A DNA stretch of 64,000 bases, taken from BOG-908 sp965198855 (GTDB taxonomy: Bacteria; Pseudomonadota; Alphaproteobacteria; Acetobacterales; Acetobacteraceae). Positions 7,453 through 15,525 of this stretch are shown here, piece by piece. The translations under genes and the position numbers were made by a program. Position 1 is the first letter of the stretch; every line of letters begins with the position of its first letter. The notes under the pieces were generated by a model. The model made no database searches. It was not told the origin of the DNA and worked only from the letters and a program-made list of their open reading frames with translations. The DNA is taken from positions 1,240,001 through 1,304,000 of the forward strand of contig CBDAPZ010000002.1 in NCBI GenBank assembly GCA_965198855.1. Reading direction: 5' to 3'.

Positions 7453-8497
7453 TCCGCACGCGGGTGCCGAAAGCCGTCGTGGTGGCGCCGGCCCATCCGA
7501 CCACAAGGCGCTGACCATCGATGGCATGACCGTGATGGTGCCGGTTCATACCGCGCCGGCCGCGCGGAGCCCGTATCTGGTGGAGATGCCGGATTCGCAG
7601 GGCAGAAGCCGTGTGAGCCGACATGGAGAAATGGTCGGTGAAGTCTCGTTTCCGGCACGGCCGCGTTTCTACGATCTGATGACCGACGATGGCGTGCCAT
7701 TCTCCAAGATCGCTGTGCTGCATGGGCGCGATGTGCTAGCGACAACAGTGCTGCAGAGCTGTGTGCGTTATGAGAGCCGCGCCAAGACATGCCAATTCTG
7801 CGCAATCGGCCAGTCGCTTGCCGCGGGGCGGACGATCGAACGCAAGACGCCTTGGCAACTCGCACAAGTGGCCAAGGCTGCGGTGGCGCTCGATGGCGTA
7901 AGGCACATGGTGATGACCACGGGAACACCGCCCGGCAAGGATCGTGGAGCGGCCATCCTTGCGGAAAGTGCAGCGGCGGTAAAGAGCGTTGTCGATCTGC
8001 CGATACAGGCGCAATGCGAGCCGCCCGATGACGATGCCTGGTTCGGCAGGATGAAAAATGCGGGCGTCGATACGCTCGGCATGCACCTCGAGGCAGTGAC
8101 GCCGTCCGTGCGGGCTCGCATCATGCCCGGCAAGGCACAGGTGCCGATCGAGCGTTACATGGCGGCGTTCCGGGCGGCCATACCGGTATTCGGCCGCGGG
8201 CAGGTATCCACCTACATCCTCGCAGGCCTCGGCGATACGCGCGAGGCGATACTTGAAGTCGCTGAGCGCCTCATCGGTTTCGGCGTCTATCCGTTTGTCG
8301 TGCCGTTCGTGCCGATCTCCGGCACCCCACTCGAGAACCATGCGGCACCAAGTGCCGCCTTCATGCATGAGATCCTGCAGCCCTTGGCCGCCATGCTCGC
8401 ACAGAGCGGGTTGCGTGCCGTCGACATCAAGGCCGGATGCGGCAAATGCGGTGCCTGCTCGGCGCTGGCTACGTATGAGCGGAGGCTCTCGGCATGA
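7373..8497 (+). CDS. MSMEG_0568 family radical SAM protein
   Basis: A 374-residue member of the radical SAM family found only in Nit1C clusters. The iron-sulfur cysteines are spaced C130-x9-C140-x2-C143 (CVRYESRAKTC then QFC), not the common CX3CX2C. A second cysteine group, C356, C359 and C362 (GCGKCGACS), near the C-terminus could hold an auxiliary cluster. The middle holds a TIM-barrel pattern with VMTTGTPPGKDRG and YILAGLGDTREAI. ATG 7373 is chosen for AGGAG at 7361-7365; the longer frame from 7268 lies in the nitrilase. The gene overlaps the nitrilase by 80 bases and the GNAT gene by ATGA at 8494. The reaction is unknown. Confidence 0.9.
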   Translation: MSTTMQAVIPPEQLVNELQSFGARLVDPHAGAESRRGGAGPSDHKALTIDGMTVMVPVHTAPAARSPYLVEMPDSQGRSRVSRHGEMVGEVSFPARPRFYDLMTDDGVPFSKIAVLHGRDVLATTVLQSCVRYESRAKTCQFCAIGQSLAAGRTIERKTPWQLAQVAKAAVALDGVRHMVMTTGTPPGKDRGAAILAESAAAVKSVVDLPIQAQCEPPDDDAWFGRMKNAGVDTLGMHLEAVTPSVRARIMPGKAQVPIERYMAAFRAAIPVFGRGQVSTYILAGLGDTREAILEVAERLIGFGVYPFVVPFVPISGTPLENHAAPSAAFMHEILQPLAAMLAQSGLRAVDIKAGCGKCGACSALATYERRLSA

Positions 8498-9036
8498 TGC
8501 TCGAACCGTTCACGCCCTTCCTTGCGAGTGACTTTCAGGTGAAGGCGGCAACCGAATTATGGGAGCATCGTGGTGCTGCCGCATTGCGCCATGAGGTTTT
8601 CTGCACCGAGCAAGGGCTGTTTCAAGGCGACGATCGCGACGACGTAGATGCCACGGCGATCCCGCTGGTCGCCGTTTCGCTTCTTGGTGTCGCCGCCGAC
8701 AATGTGGTGGGCACGGTGCGCATCCACCAGCCGGAGCCGGGGCTATGGTGGGGTTCACGGCTTGCGGTGGCTGCCGAATACCGCCGTTCGGGTGCGCTCG
8801 GCACGGCGCTTATACGGCTTGCCGTGTCCTCGGCGCATGCACGTGGCTGCCGCACTTTCCTTGCCCATGTGCAAGTGCAGAACGTGCCATTGTTTCACAG
8901 ACTGCATTGGATATCTCTTGAGAAATTGGAGATCCACGGGCTTGTCCATCATCGCATGCGCGCGGATCTGGGCAAATATCCACCCTTTGCAGCAGCGGAC
9001 ACTGGATTTCGTGCTTCGGCACGCAAGGCCGCATGA
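8494..9036 (+). CDS. MSMEG_0567 family GNAT N-acetyltransferase
   Basis: A 180-residue acetyltransferase of the GCN5-related fold, the Nit1C member often split from, or fused to, the AIR-synthase-like protein. Seen in the sequence: strand pair AALRHEVFCTEQGLF, VVGTVRIHQPEPGLWWGSRLAV (motif D/A region), YRRSGALGTALIRLAV (the acetyl-CoA pyrophosphate loop with R-x-x-G-x-x pattern) and the end VQNVPLFHRLHW. It overlaps the genes on both sides by ATGA, so translation is coupled. The substrate, presumably an intermediate of the nitrile/cyanide route, is not known. Confidence 0.88.
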   Translation: MMLEPFTPFLASDFQVKAATELWEHRGAAALRHEVFCTEQGLFQGDDRDDVDATAIPLVAVSLLGVAADNVVGTVRIHQPEPGLWWGSRLAVAAEYRRSGALGTALIRLAVSSAHARGCRTFLAHVQVQNVPLFHRLHWISLEKLEIHGLVHHRMRADLGKYPPFAAADTGFRASARKAA

Positions 9037-10001
9037 ACGCGATGTCGATGCTGGCCACAATCGCCCATGCCATCCGCGGCAGCGCAGGCCTTGCGGCCAA
9101 GCACGACATCGCGGCCGTGGCGGCACGGCTTGGACTTGCCGGCAACGCAGCCATTGCCGTCGGCGATGATTGTGCTGCAATTCCCGATGCCGACGGGTTT
9201 CTTCTGTTCGCCATAGAAGGCTTTATCAACGCGTTCGTCGAAGCCGACCCGTGGTTTGCCGGCTGGTGCGGTGTGATGGTCAACGTATCGGATGTGCTTG
9301 CGATGGGCGGGAGGCCGATCGCAGTCGTCGATGCGCTATGGGCAGATAGCGAGGCCGGTGCGGCAGAAATCCTTGCCGGCATGCGTGCGGCCGCTGAAGC
9401 CTATGGCGTTCCAATCGTCGGCGGTCATACCAATCTGCGCACCGAGCACGCACAGCTTTCGGTTGCCATTCTTGGCCGTGCCCGGACCCTGTTGACGAGC
9501 TTCGGGGCGCGTCCCGGCGATGACATTATCGCTGCCATCGATTTGCGCGGGCAATATCGCGCGCCGTTCGGTAATTGGGAGGCGGCACTCTCGGCGCCCC
9601 CGTCTCGTCTGCGTGGCGACATGGAGATCCTGCCGGTAATCGCCGAGCAGCGGCTGGCTAAGGCTGCAAAGGATATCAGCCAGGGCGGCATCGTCGGCAC
9701 GGCGGCGATGCTGGCTGATTGCTCCCGTGTCGGTGTGCGGATCGACATCGGCGCCATTCCAAAACCGGCTATGGTCGCGTTGGACCGCTGGTTGCTGACC
9801 TTTCCTAGCTACGGTTTTCTGCTTTCGGCGAAACCCGAAAACACCAAGGCGGTCATTGAGAAATTCACCCAACGGGATATTGCGGCGGCGCGTATCGGAA
9901 GTGTCATTCAGACGCGGCGTGTCGAGATACATGATGAGACCGGCACGCAGATCATCTGGGATCTTGCTTCCCGCTCGTTGCTCGGATGTGGAGCGGATTG
10001 A
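9033..10001 (+). CDS. Sll0787 family AIR synthase-like protein
   Basis: A 322-residue protein with the fold of the PurM/SelD/ThiL ATP-binding family. N-terminal residues IAVGDDCAAIPDADG match the ATP/Mg-binding start of that fold, VMVNVSDVLAMGGRPIAVVDALW the second conserved strand, and AKDISQGGIVGTAAMLADCSRVG the C-terminal domain. Members activate a carbonyl or carboxyl oxygen by phosphorylation, so a kinase or ligase step in the Nit1C pathway is plausible (inference). ATGA overlap at 9033-9036 with the GNAT gene, and TGATG overlap with the next gene. Confidence 0.9.
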   Translation: MNAMSMLATIAHAIRGSAGLAAKHDIAAVAARLGLAGNAAIAVGDDCAAIPDADGFLLFAIEGFINAFVEADPWFAGWCGVMVNVSDVLAMGGRPIAVVDALWADSEAGAAEILAGMRAAAEAYGVPIVGGHTNLRTEHAQLSVAILGRARTLLTSFGARPGDDIIAAIDLRGQYRAPFGNWEAALSAPPSRLRGDMEILPVIAEQRLAKAAKDISQGGIVGTAAMLADCSRVGVRIDIGAIPKPAMVALDRWLLTFPSYGFLLSAKPENTKAVIEKFTQRDIAAARIGSVIQTRRVEIHDETGTQIIWDLASRSLLGCGAD

Positions 10002-10288
10002 TGCCTGAATTGCACTTCCGCCTGCGTTGGCCGGATGAGACCGAACAGAACTGCTACTCGCCCTCGACGGTGATCAGGGAGCATTTTCGCGCCGGCGAGT
10101 CCTACGCTCTTGGCGATTTTCTGGCGCGATGCCGTATGGCCCTGAACCTGGCAAGTGATCGAGTGCGTGCCAAATTTGGCATGCCGTGCGCGCGGGCCCT
10201 TGGCCAGCTTGCCGATATCGAAGCGCTCGCCTTGCGCTTCTCGGCTTTGCCTGACCCGCACATCACTGTTCTCAGTTTTCACGAATAG
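10001..10288 (+). CDS. MSMEG_0570 family nitrogen-starvation response protein
   Basis: A 95-residue protein of the small family that sits next to the flavin oxygenase in every Nit1C cluster. Diagnostic are MPELHFRLRWPDETEQNCYS, STVIREHFRAGESYAL and LNLASDRVRAKFGMPCARAL. ATG 10001 overlaps the previous stop by one base (TGATG), and the in-frame extension upstream lies inside that gene, so the short start is used. No catalytic motif is visible; the role may be structural or as partner of the flavin oxygenase 16 bases downstream. Confidence 0.9.
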   Translation: MPELHFRLRWPDETEQNCYSPSTVIREHFRAGESYALGDFLARCRMALNLASDRVRAKFGMPCARALGQLADIEALALRFSALPDPHITVLSFHE

Positions 10289-10304
10289 CACGGGAGTGCC
10301 GGCG

Positions 10305-11564
10305 ATGACCCCCCGCCCCACCTTATCGCATGTGCCCGTCGCCATCATCGGCGGCGGCCAGGCAGGTCTCTCGGTCAGCGCACATCTCAGCCGGAAGAAC
10401 ATCGATCACGTCATCCTGGAAAAACACCGGATCGCCCATGCCTGGCGCACCCAGCGCTGGGATGCGTTCTGCCTGGTCACACCCAATTGGCAATGCCAAC
10501 TGCCGGGCTTCTCCTATCAAGGCAATGATCCGCACGGCTTCATGCTTCGTGACGAGATCGTAGCCTACGTGGAAAGCTTTGCGAAATCCATCGTGGCCCC
10601 CGTCAGGGAGGGCGTCGCCGTCACCCAGCTGAGATGCGACGCGGAAGGAAAATATCATCTGGAAACCAGCGAGGGCGATATCATGGCGGACGCCGTTGTT
10701 CTCGCCGTTAGCGGGTATCATGTGCCATCCATCCCGCGCAGCGCCGAGCGCATCGCGCCCGCCATCGTGCAGATCCATTCCTCCGCCTATAAAAATCCGG
10801 GCCAGTTGCCCGAAGGTGCGGTGCTGGTGGTGGGCTCAGGGCAATCCGGTTGCCAGATAGCGGAAGATCTGCATATCTCCGGCCGCCGCGTGCATCTGAT
10901 CGTCGGTACTGCGCCGCGTTGCCCGCGCGTCTATCGCGGGCGGGATGCGGTGGATTGGCTCGCGGATCTGGGGCAGTACGACATGCCGATCGACAAGCAT
11001 CCGCTGCGGGAGGCGGTTCGCAAAAAGGCCAATCATTATCTCACCGGCCGCGATGGCGGCCGCGATATCGATCTGCGTCGTTTCGCACTGGACGGCATGA
11101 GGCTGCATGGCCGGCTGCGCGATGTCGTGGAAGGCCGGCTGCAGATCTCGGCCGACCTGATGCGCAACCTGGACGCTGCCGACACCACCTATAACAATAT
11201 CTGCGACACCATCGACAGGCACATCGTGGAGCAGGGCATAGATGCCCCACCGGGCCACCGCTACACGCCGGTATGGCAACCCGGCGAAACTGAAGACGAG
11301 ATCGATCTGGAGGCACGCGGCATAACAAGCATTGTCTGGGCGACCGGGTTTCGTTCGGATTGGTCTTGGGTGGATCTACCGATCTTCAATGGCCACGGGT
11401 ATCCCACCCATCGGCGTGGCGTCACGACCATGGAGGGCGTGTATGTGCTTGGGCTGCCTTGGCTTAATACCTGGGGATCGGGGCGGTTTCTCGGGGTGGG
11501 GCGTGACGCTGCGTATATTTCTGAGAAGATCGAAGCCAGGCGAAAGGAAGGTCTTCTTTTCTGA
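10305..11564 (+). CDS. MSMEG_0569 family flavin-dependent oxidoreductase
   Basis: A 419-residue flavoprotein of the flavin-containing monooxygenase type and last gene of the Nit1C cluster. The FAD-binding GGGQAGLSVSAHL is at residues 13-25. LAVSGYHVPSIP follows, and a second Rossmann motif GSGQSGCQIAEDL binds NAD(P)H. ATATGFR-type ending SIVWATGFRSDWSWV is present. In the proposed cyanide pathway this enzyme would oxidise an intermediate, but no substrate is proven. GGGAG at 10292-10296 supports ATG 10305 over the long frame opening at 10155. The stop codon TGA lies inside a dispersed palindrome, so the last residues (RRKEGLLF) partly derive from the repeat. Confidence 0.92.
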   Translation: MTPRPTLSHVPVAIIGGGQAGLSVSAHLSRKNIDHVILEKHRIAHAWRTQRWDAFCLVTPNWQCQLPGFSYQGNDPHGFMLRDEIVAYVESFAKSIVAPVREGVAVTQLRCDAEGKYHLETSEGDIMADAVVLAVSGYHVPSIPRSAERIAPAIVQIHSSAYKNPGQLPEGAVLVVGSGQSGCQIAEDLHISGRRVHLIVGTAPRCPRVYRGRDAVDWLADLGQYDMPIDKHPLREAVRKKANHYLTGRDGGRDIDLRRFALDGMRLHGRLRDVVEGRLQISADLMRNLDAADTTYNNICDTIDRHIVEQGIDAPPGHRYTPVWQPGETEDEIDLEARGITSIVWATGFRSDWSWVDLPIFNGHGYPTHRRGVTTMEGVYVLGLPWLNTWGSGRFLGVGRDAAYISEKIEARRKEGLLF

Positions 11565-11677
11565 AGAAAAGAAGCAAAACACTTTATATGTGGCTGTCGC
11601 GCTTCTATCCGGCAGCGTGTACATAAATCATAAAAGTTTTTTGGTTCTTTTTTAAAAAAAGAACTGCTTCCTTCCTT
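11545..11677. repeat. Composite gene-end palindrome, full copy
   Basis: One of two nearly complete copies. The left hairpin CTTCTTTTCTGAAGAAAAGAAG is at about 11553-11574, the GC-rich centre GCTGTCGCGCTTCTATCCGG is followed by CAGCG (about 11593-11617), and the right arm AAAAGTTTTTTGGTTC plus an AAAGAAC complement runs to 11664, ending in a GCTTCC repeat. The two sides are inverted relative to each other, so the whole is a long imperfect palindrome. It contains the stop codon of the flavin oxidoreductase. Confidence 0.8.
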
Positions 11678-11713
11678 CTAGTCACCGTCCCGCGTCTATG
11701 CTGATATCCACAG

Positions 11714-12121
11714 ATGATGTTTGATCCTGCAGATGACGGCCGATTGTCAAATCCGCCTGAGCGCTCCCAGCCCAATTTCTGGCTCGGCATAAAACGCGGT
11801 ATAAAACGGCACTGTCCCGCCTGCGGCGTAGGGCGGCTGTTCAAGGGCTATCTGAGCGTGGTCGAGATATGCCCCGCCTGCGGCAACGACAACGAACAAT
11901 ATCCGTCGGATGATTTTGCGCCCTATCTCACCATCTTCGTGGTGCTCCATCTCCTGACACCGATTTTCGTCCTGTCCGATCGCGCCTGGCATTATCCGTT
12001 GGAGATAGAGGCCGCGGTGACCATTCCGGTGTTTCTTGTCGCGACACTCGCGGTGCTGCCCTTCGCGAAAGGCGCCGTGATTGGTTTCGCCTGGGCGTAC
12101 GGGGTCGTACGCGGCCAATAA
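11714..12121 (+). CDS. DUF983 family protein
   Basis: A 135-residue inner-membrane protein of the DUF983 family, common in alphaproteobacteria and of unknown function. Two CPACG motifs (HCPACGVGRLF and ICPACGNDNEQ, about residues 33-58) form a zinc-ribbon-like pair before two hydrophobic segments, FAPYLTIFVVLHLLTPIFVL and AAVTIPVFLVATLAVLPF. The motif YPSDDFAPY between them is typical. The gene lies between a palindrome and the chemosensory operon and is probably separate from both. Start at ATG 11714; a second ATG follows at once. Confidence 0.9.
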   Translation: MMFDPADDGRLSNPPERSQPNFWLGIKRGIKRHCPACGVGRLFKGYLSVVEICPACGNDNEQYPSDDFAPYLTIFVVLHLLTPIFVLSDRAWHYPLEIEAAVTIPVFLVATLAVLPFAKGAVIGFAWAYGVVRGQ

Positions 12122-12187
12122 TCTGGTCGGTTGTGTGCGCCGCGCGCAATCGCCTATGGTCCCGCACCACCACGCTAGAATCACACC

Positions 12188-14122
12188 ATGGCACTGATGA
12201 AGACCTCTGCGCTGGCTCACAGGCCCGGCGTGCCCAAAGTGGCGGAGGGCAGCGAGAAGATCGGGCCGACCCAGGCCGATGCGCGTGTGCAGCGCCGCCT
12301 GAAGGATCGTCAGCTCGCACGGCAGGAAAAGGCTGCCGAACGCATTGGCGCTGCGACAGAGGAGCTGGCAGCCGGCATCGCGGAGGCCTCGGCCGCTGCG
12401 GAGGAGCTGGCGCGTGCGCTGGAGCAGATCGCAAGCTCGGCTGAGGAAGCGGCCAGTGCCGCGCAGGAATCGCAGACCGCTGTCAGCAGCCTGAGCGCCA
12501 ATTTCGCGCTGGCGCGTGACAGTGCGGCCTCGTCGCACCGACAGATGGCAAGCCTCGATATGCTCCTGGCCGAGATCGGCGGCGGCATCGAGGCACTGGT
12601 CGTCGCGGTGCAGAAGAGCGCCGGCCGGCAATTGCAATCCGTGGCAGATGTCGACGCCCTCGAGCGCCAGGCCGCCGATATCGGCGAGATCACCGGTGCG
12701 GTGGCCGACATTGCCGAACAGACGAACCTGCTGGCGTTGAATGCAGCCATCGAGGCGGCGCGGGCCGGTGCGCATGGCAGGGGCTTTGCCGTGGTCGCTG
12801 ACGAGGTCCGCGCTTTTGCCGAAACCTCGGAACGTTCTGCTGCAGACGTGCGCAGCCTGGCCGAGGCGGTGGGCACGGAGGTGCGTTTGGTGGCGGCTCG
12901 GATCAAGGAGGCCGCTTCCGTTGCCGACAGGGATGCCGCCGGCGGCCAGATCGTGGCCGATAGTCTCGCCGACATCCGCCGGCAGATGAGTGCGCTGGCG
13001 CGGGAATCGCAATCGATCCTGCAGGCGGTGACAGAGGCCGAGAGCGGTGCGCGCGAGGCGCAGGCTGGTGCTGACCAGGTGGCGGCGGCTGCCGAGGAGC
13101 AATCCTCCGCTGCCTTGCAGGCCCAGCGCGCGGTCCAGCAGCAAAGCGCTTCCCTGGAGCAGAGCCGGCGGACGGCGGAAGCGCTCGCGCAATTGGCCGA
13201 AGCCCTTCAGGCCGGCAGCGGCGATGGTGTGGCGATACAGGTTGCCGCCGCCGCTGAGGAACTCTCAGCCACGGTGCAGGAGCTTTCCGGTGCCGCCGGC
13301 GAGATATTGGCCGCCATCGAGCAGATCAGCCGCGGCTCCCATGTGCAGGCCGCAGCGACGCAGCAGGCAAGCACCGCCATGGCGCAGATCGAGCGTGCGG
13401 CGGGCACCACGCGTGCGGCCGCCCGTTTGGGTGTCCAACTGGCAGAGACCTTGCGGCCAATGCTCCTGCACAACCGCGATGCGGTGACCGGCCTTGCCGA
13501 CAGCGTCGTCAACGGGCTTGCGGAAACCCAGGCCATCATCCGCCTGGTCGCGGGTTTGGGTGCCAATAGCAGGCAGATCGACAAGATCGTCGAGCGGATC
13601 GCGCTGTTGGCGGTGCAGACCAACATGCTGGCGGTGAGCGGGTCGGTGGAAGCGGCACGCGAGGGTGAGCACGGCACCGGTTTCGCCGTTGTGTCGGCCG
13701 ATATTCGTACGCTCGCGCGCGACTCGTCGGAGAATGCGGACCGCATCCGCGACCTGGTACGCAGCATCCAGGAGCAGATCGGCGCGGTGCGCCGCAACCT
13801 CGAAGCGATCGCAGCAGCGTCGGAGGTGGAGGCCGCCCGCAACCAGGCCCTGGTGGCGCAGATTGCCACCGTCGATGCCGCGATCGAGGCGCTGGGCACA
13901 GGATCGGGCTCGGTTCTGGAGAATAGCGATTCCATACTGGCCTCCGTACGCGAGGTGCTCGGCGGCATGAAACAAATCGCGGTCGCGGCCGAGGAAGCGA
14001 GCGGGGCTGCCGCGCAGGCCTCCACCGCGGCCAGGCAGCAGGCCAGCGGCGCCGAGGATCTCGCCGCCGCCATCGAGGATATTGCGAGCCTGGCGGACGA
14101 ACTCCGCGCCGCCGAGAGCTGA
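12188..14122 (+). CDS. Soluble methyl-accepting chemotaxis protein with two signalling tips
   Basis: A 644-residue chemoreceptor without transmembrane segments or a recognisable ligand-binding domain; nearly all of it is predicted coiled coil rich in Ala, Glu and Gln. It has two separate hairpin tips that would bind CheA and CheW: a canonical one at residues about 175-212 (AEQTNLLALNAAIEAARAG and GFAVVADEVRAFAETS) and a divergent one at about 472-512 (VQTNMLAVSGSVEAAREGE and GFAVVSADIRTLARDS). AAAAEELSATVQELS at about 352-367 and EEASGAAAQAS near the end look like methylation helices. It heads the operon and ends six bases before the CheW gene. The internal duplication makes it unlike standard cytoplasmic receptors. 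Confidence 0.9.
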   Translation: MALMKTSALAHRPGVPKVAEGSEKIGPTQADARVQRRLKDRQLARQEKAAERIGAATEELAAGIAEASAAAEELARALEQIASSAEEAASAAQESQTAVSSLSANFALARDSAASSHRQMASLDMLLAEIGGGIEALVVAVQKSAGRQLQSVADVDALERQAADIGEITGAVADIAEQTNLLALNAAIEAARAGAHGRGFAVVADEVRAFAETSERSAADVRSLAEAVGTEVRLVAARIKEAASVADRDAAGGQIVADSLADIRRQMSALARESQSILQAVTEAESGAREAQAGADQVAAAAEEQSSAALQAQRAVQQQSASLEQSRRTAEALAQLAEALQAGSGDGVAIQVAAAAEELSATVQELSGAAGEILAAIEQISRGSHVQAAATQQASTAMAQIERAAGTTRAAARLGVQLAETLRPMLLHNRDAVTGLADSVVNGLAETQAIIRLVAGLGANSRQIDKIVERIALLAVQTNMLAVSGSVEAAREGEHGTGFAVVSADIRTLARDSSENADRIRDLVRSIQEQIGAVRRNLEAIAAASEVEAARNQALVAQIATVDAAIEALGTGSGSVLENSDSILASVREVLGGMKQIAVAAEEASGAAAQASTAARQQASGAEDLAAAIEDIASLADELRAAES

Positions 14123-14127
14123 GGGAA

Positions 14128-15525
14128 ATGCTGGACCTGGCCGGCCGCCTGCACGTGACCGCCGGCGGACAGATACGGGTTCTGGCTTCGTCGGACATAG
14201 CTGAAATCATCACTGTGCCACCTTGCACGAAGCTGCCGCATGGGCCTGCCTGCCTGCTGGGGCTGGCCAATCTGCGCGGCATCGTGCTCCCGGTCGTCTC
14301 GCTCGCAGTCTTGCTTGGTGAGATGCCGCGCGAGGCCACACGGCGATCGCGCGTGGTCGTGCTGTCGGGTGCGTCCCCGGTCGGGCTGATGGTGGAGAAT
14401 GTCGTTGCCCTGGCGGCGGACGACGATAATGCGGCGCTTGATCCGCGCGCACTTCTTGGGGGTGTCTTCGGGGCACTGAGGCGCGACATGTCCGTGGGCG
14501 CGTTTGAAGCCGCTGCACAGGCTGGACAAAAACCGGAAACGGCGCGCGAACTCCATACGCTGATCGGGCTTGAGGTGCACGGCCGGGACTACGCGATCAG
14601 ATTGCAGGAGGTGGCCGAGATCATGCGGCTGCCGAACGAATTGGGCACTGTGCCGGGCATGGATGATGCCATGCTCGGAATCGTCAGCTTTCGCGGCGGC
14701 GTGCTGCCGCTGGCGTCCCTCGCGGTGCTGCTGGGGCTGAATGCGGCGACGTCGCGCGGTGTCATCATCGTGGTGCGCGCCGGCCCCGGCTTTGTGGGCT
14801 TGGTGGTTGATGGGGTAAGCGGCAGTTTTTCGCTCGCCGCAGACGCGATCGACAGGGTGCCGCGCTTGCTGGCCCGTGCCTCGGGCGAGGCGCTGCTGGA
14901 GGGCATCTGCCGGCTGGAGGGTGGTCGCAAACTGGTGGGCCTGTTGGATGTGCGGCGTCTGTTCAACCAGCAAACCCTCGCGTTACTGGAAGAGGCTGGT
15001 CCGCAGGCGGCGTTGCCGGTGGCACAGCGGGACGTGGCTGAAGACCGCGAGCAATTCGTGCTGTTCGAGAGTGCCGGTGCGCAATACGGGCTGCCGATCG
15101 GGGCGGTCGATGAGGTGGTGCGGCGGCCGGAAATGCTCGCCCGGCCGCCTTTCCTGCCGGATTTTCTCCTGGGCCTGCTGAGCCTGCGCGGCCGGACGGT
15201 GCCGGTGATCGACATGGCGGAGCGGTTCGGCGCCAAGGTTGGCCGATTGCATGGCGACCGGGTGATCGTGGTCTCCAAAGGTGGGCGTCAAGCTGGGCTG
15301 GCGGTAGACCGTGTTTGCGGCGTGCTTGGGGTGCCACAGGCGGCGCTTTGTGCTGCTCCGGCTCTTATGTCCGAGGCCGAGGGTTTGTTCGACCGGATCG
15401 CCCTGCAGCATGAGGGGCGCATGGTGCTGCTCGTCTCTGCAGCCTTCGTGCTGGCGCAGGCAGAACGCGATCTGTCCGGCGCATCCAGGGGTCGGATCAA
15501 AGCCGGGCAGTCCCTGCCATCGTGA
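14128..15525 (+). CDS. Triple-domain CheW-like scaffold protein
   Basis: A 465-residue protein composed of three CheW/SH3-like domains in tandem (about 1-120, 140-280 and 310-455). CheW couples chemoreceptors to the kinase CheA. Each unit shows the typical loop before a Gly-rich strand: LLGLANLRGIVLPVVSL, MLGIVSFRGGVLPLASL and LLGLLSLRGRTVPVIDM. Single-domain CheW has about 150-170 residues, so this is a fused trimer that may bridge several receptor tips at once, which fits the two-tip receptor next door. It overlaps the cheB start by one base (TGATG). No separate cheW is in the window. Confidence 0.9.
   Translation: MLDLAGRLHVTAGGQIRVLASSDIAEIITVPPCTKLPHGPACLLGLANLRGIVLPVVSLAVLLGEMPREATRRSRVVVLSGASPVGLMVENVVALAADDDNAALDPRALLGGVFGALRRDMSVGAFEAAAQAGQKPETARELHTLIGLEVHGRDYAIRLQEVAEIMRLPNELGTVPGMDDAMLGIVSFRGGVLPLASLAVLLGLNAATSRGVIIVVRAGPGFVGLVVDGVSGSFSLAADAIDRVPRLLARASGEALLEGICRLEGGRKLVGLLDVRRLFNQQTLALLEEAGPQAALPVAQRDVAEDREQFVLFESAGAQYGLPIGAVDEVVRRPEMLARPPFLPDFLLGLLSLRGRTVPVIDMAERFGAKVGRLHGDRVIVVSKGGRQAGLAVDRVCGVLGVPQAALCAAPALMSEAEGLFDRIALQHEGRMVLLVSAAFVLAQAERDLSGASRGRIKAGQSLPS

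Noticed and set aside
13207..14973. A 588-codon minus-strand frame
   Set aside because: Antisense shadow of the chemoreceptor and triple CheW; GC-rich codon structure keeps the opposite frame open.
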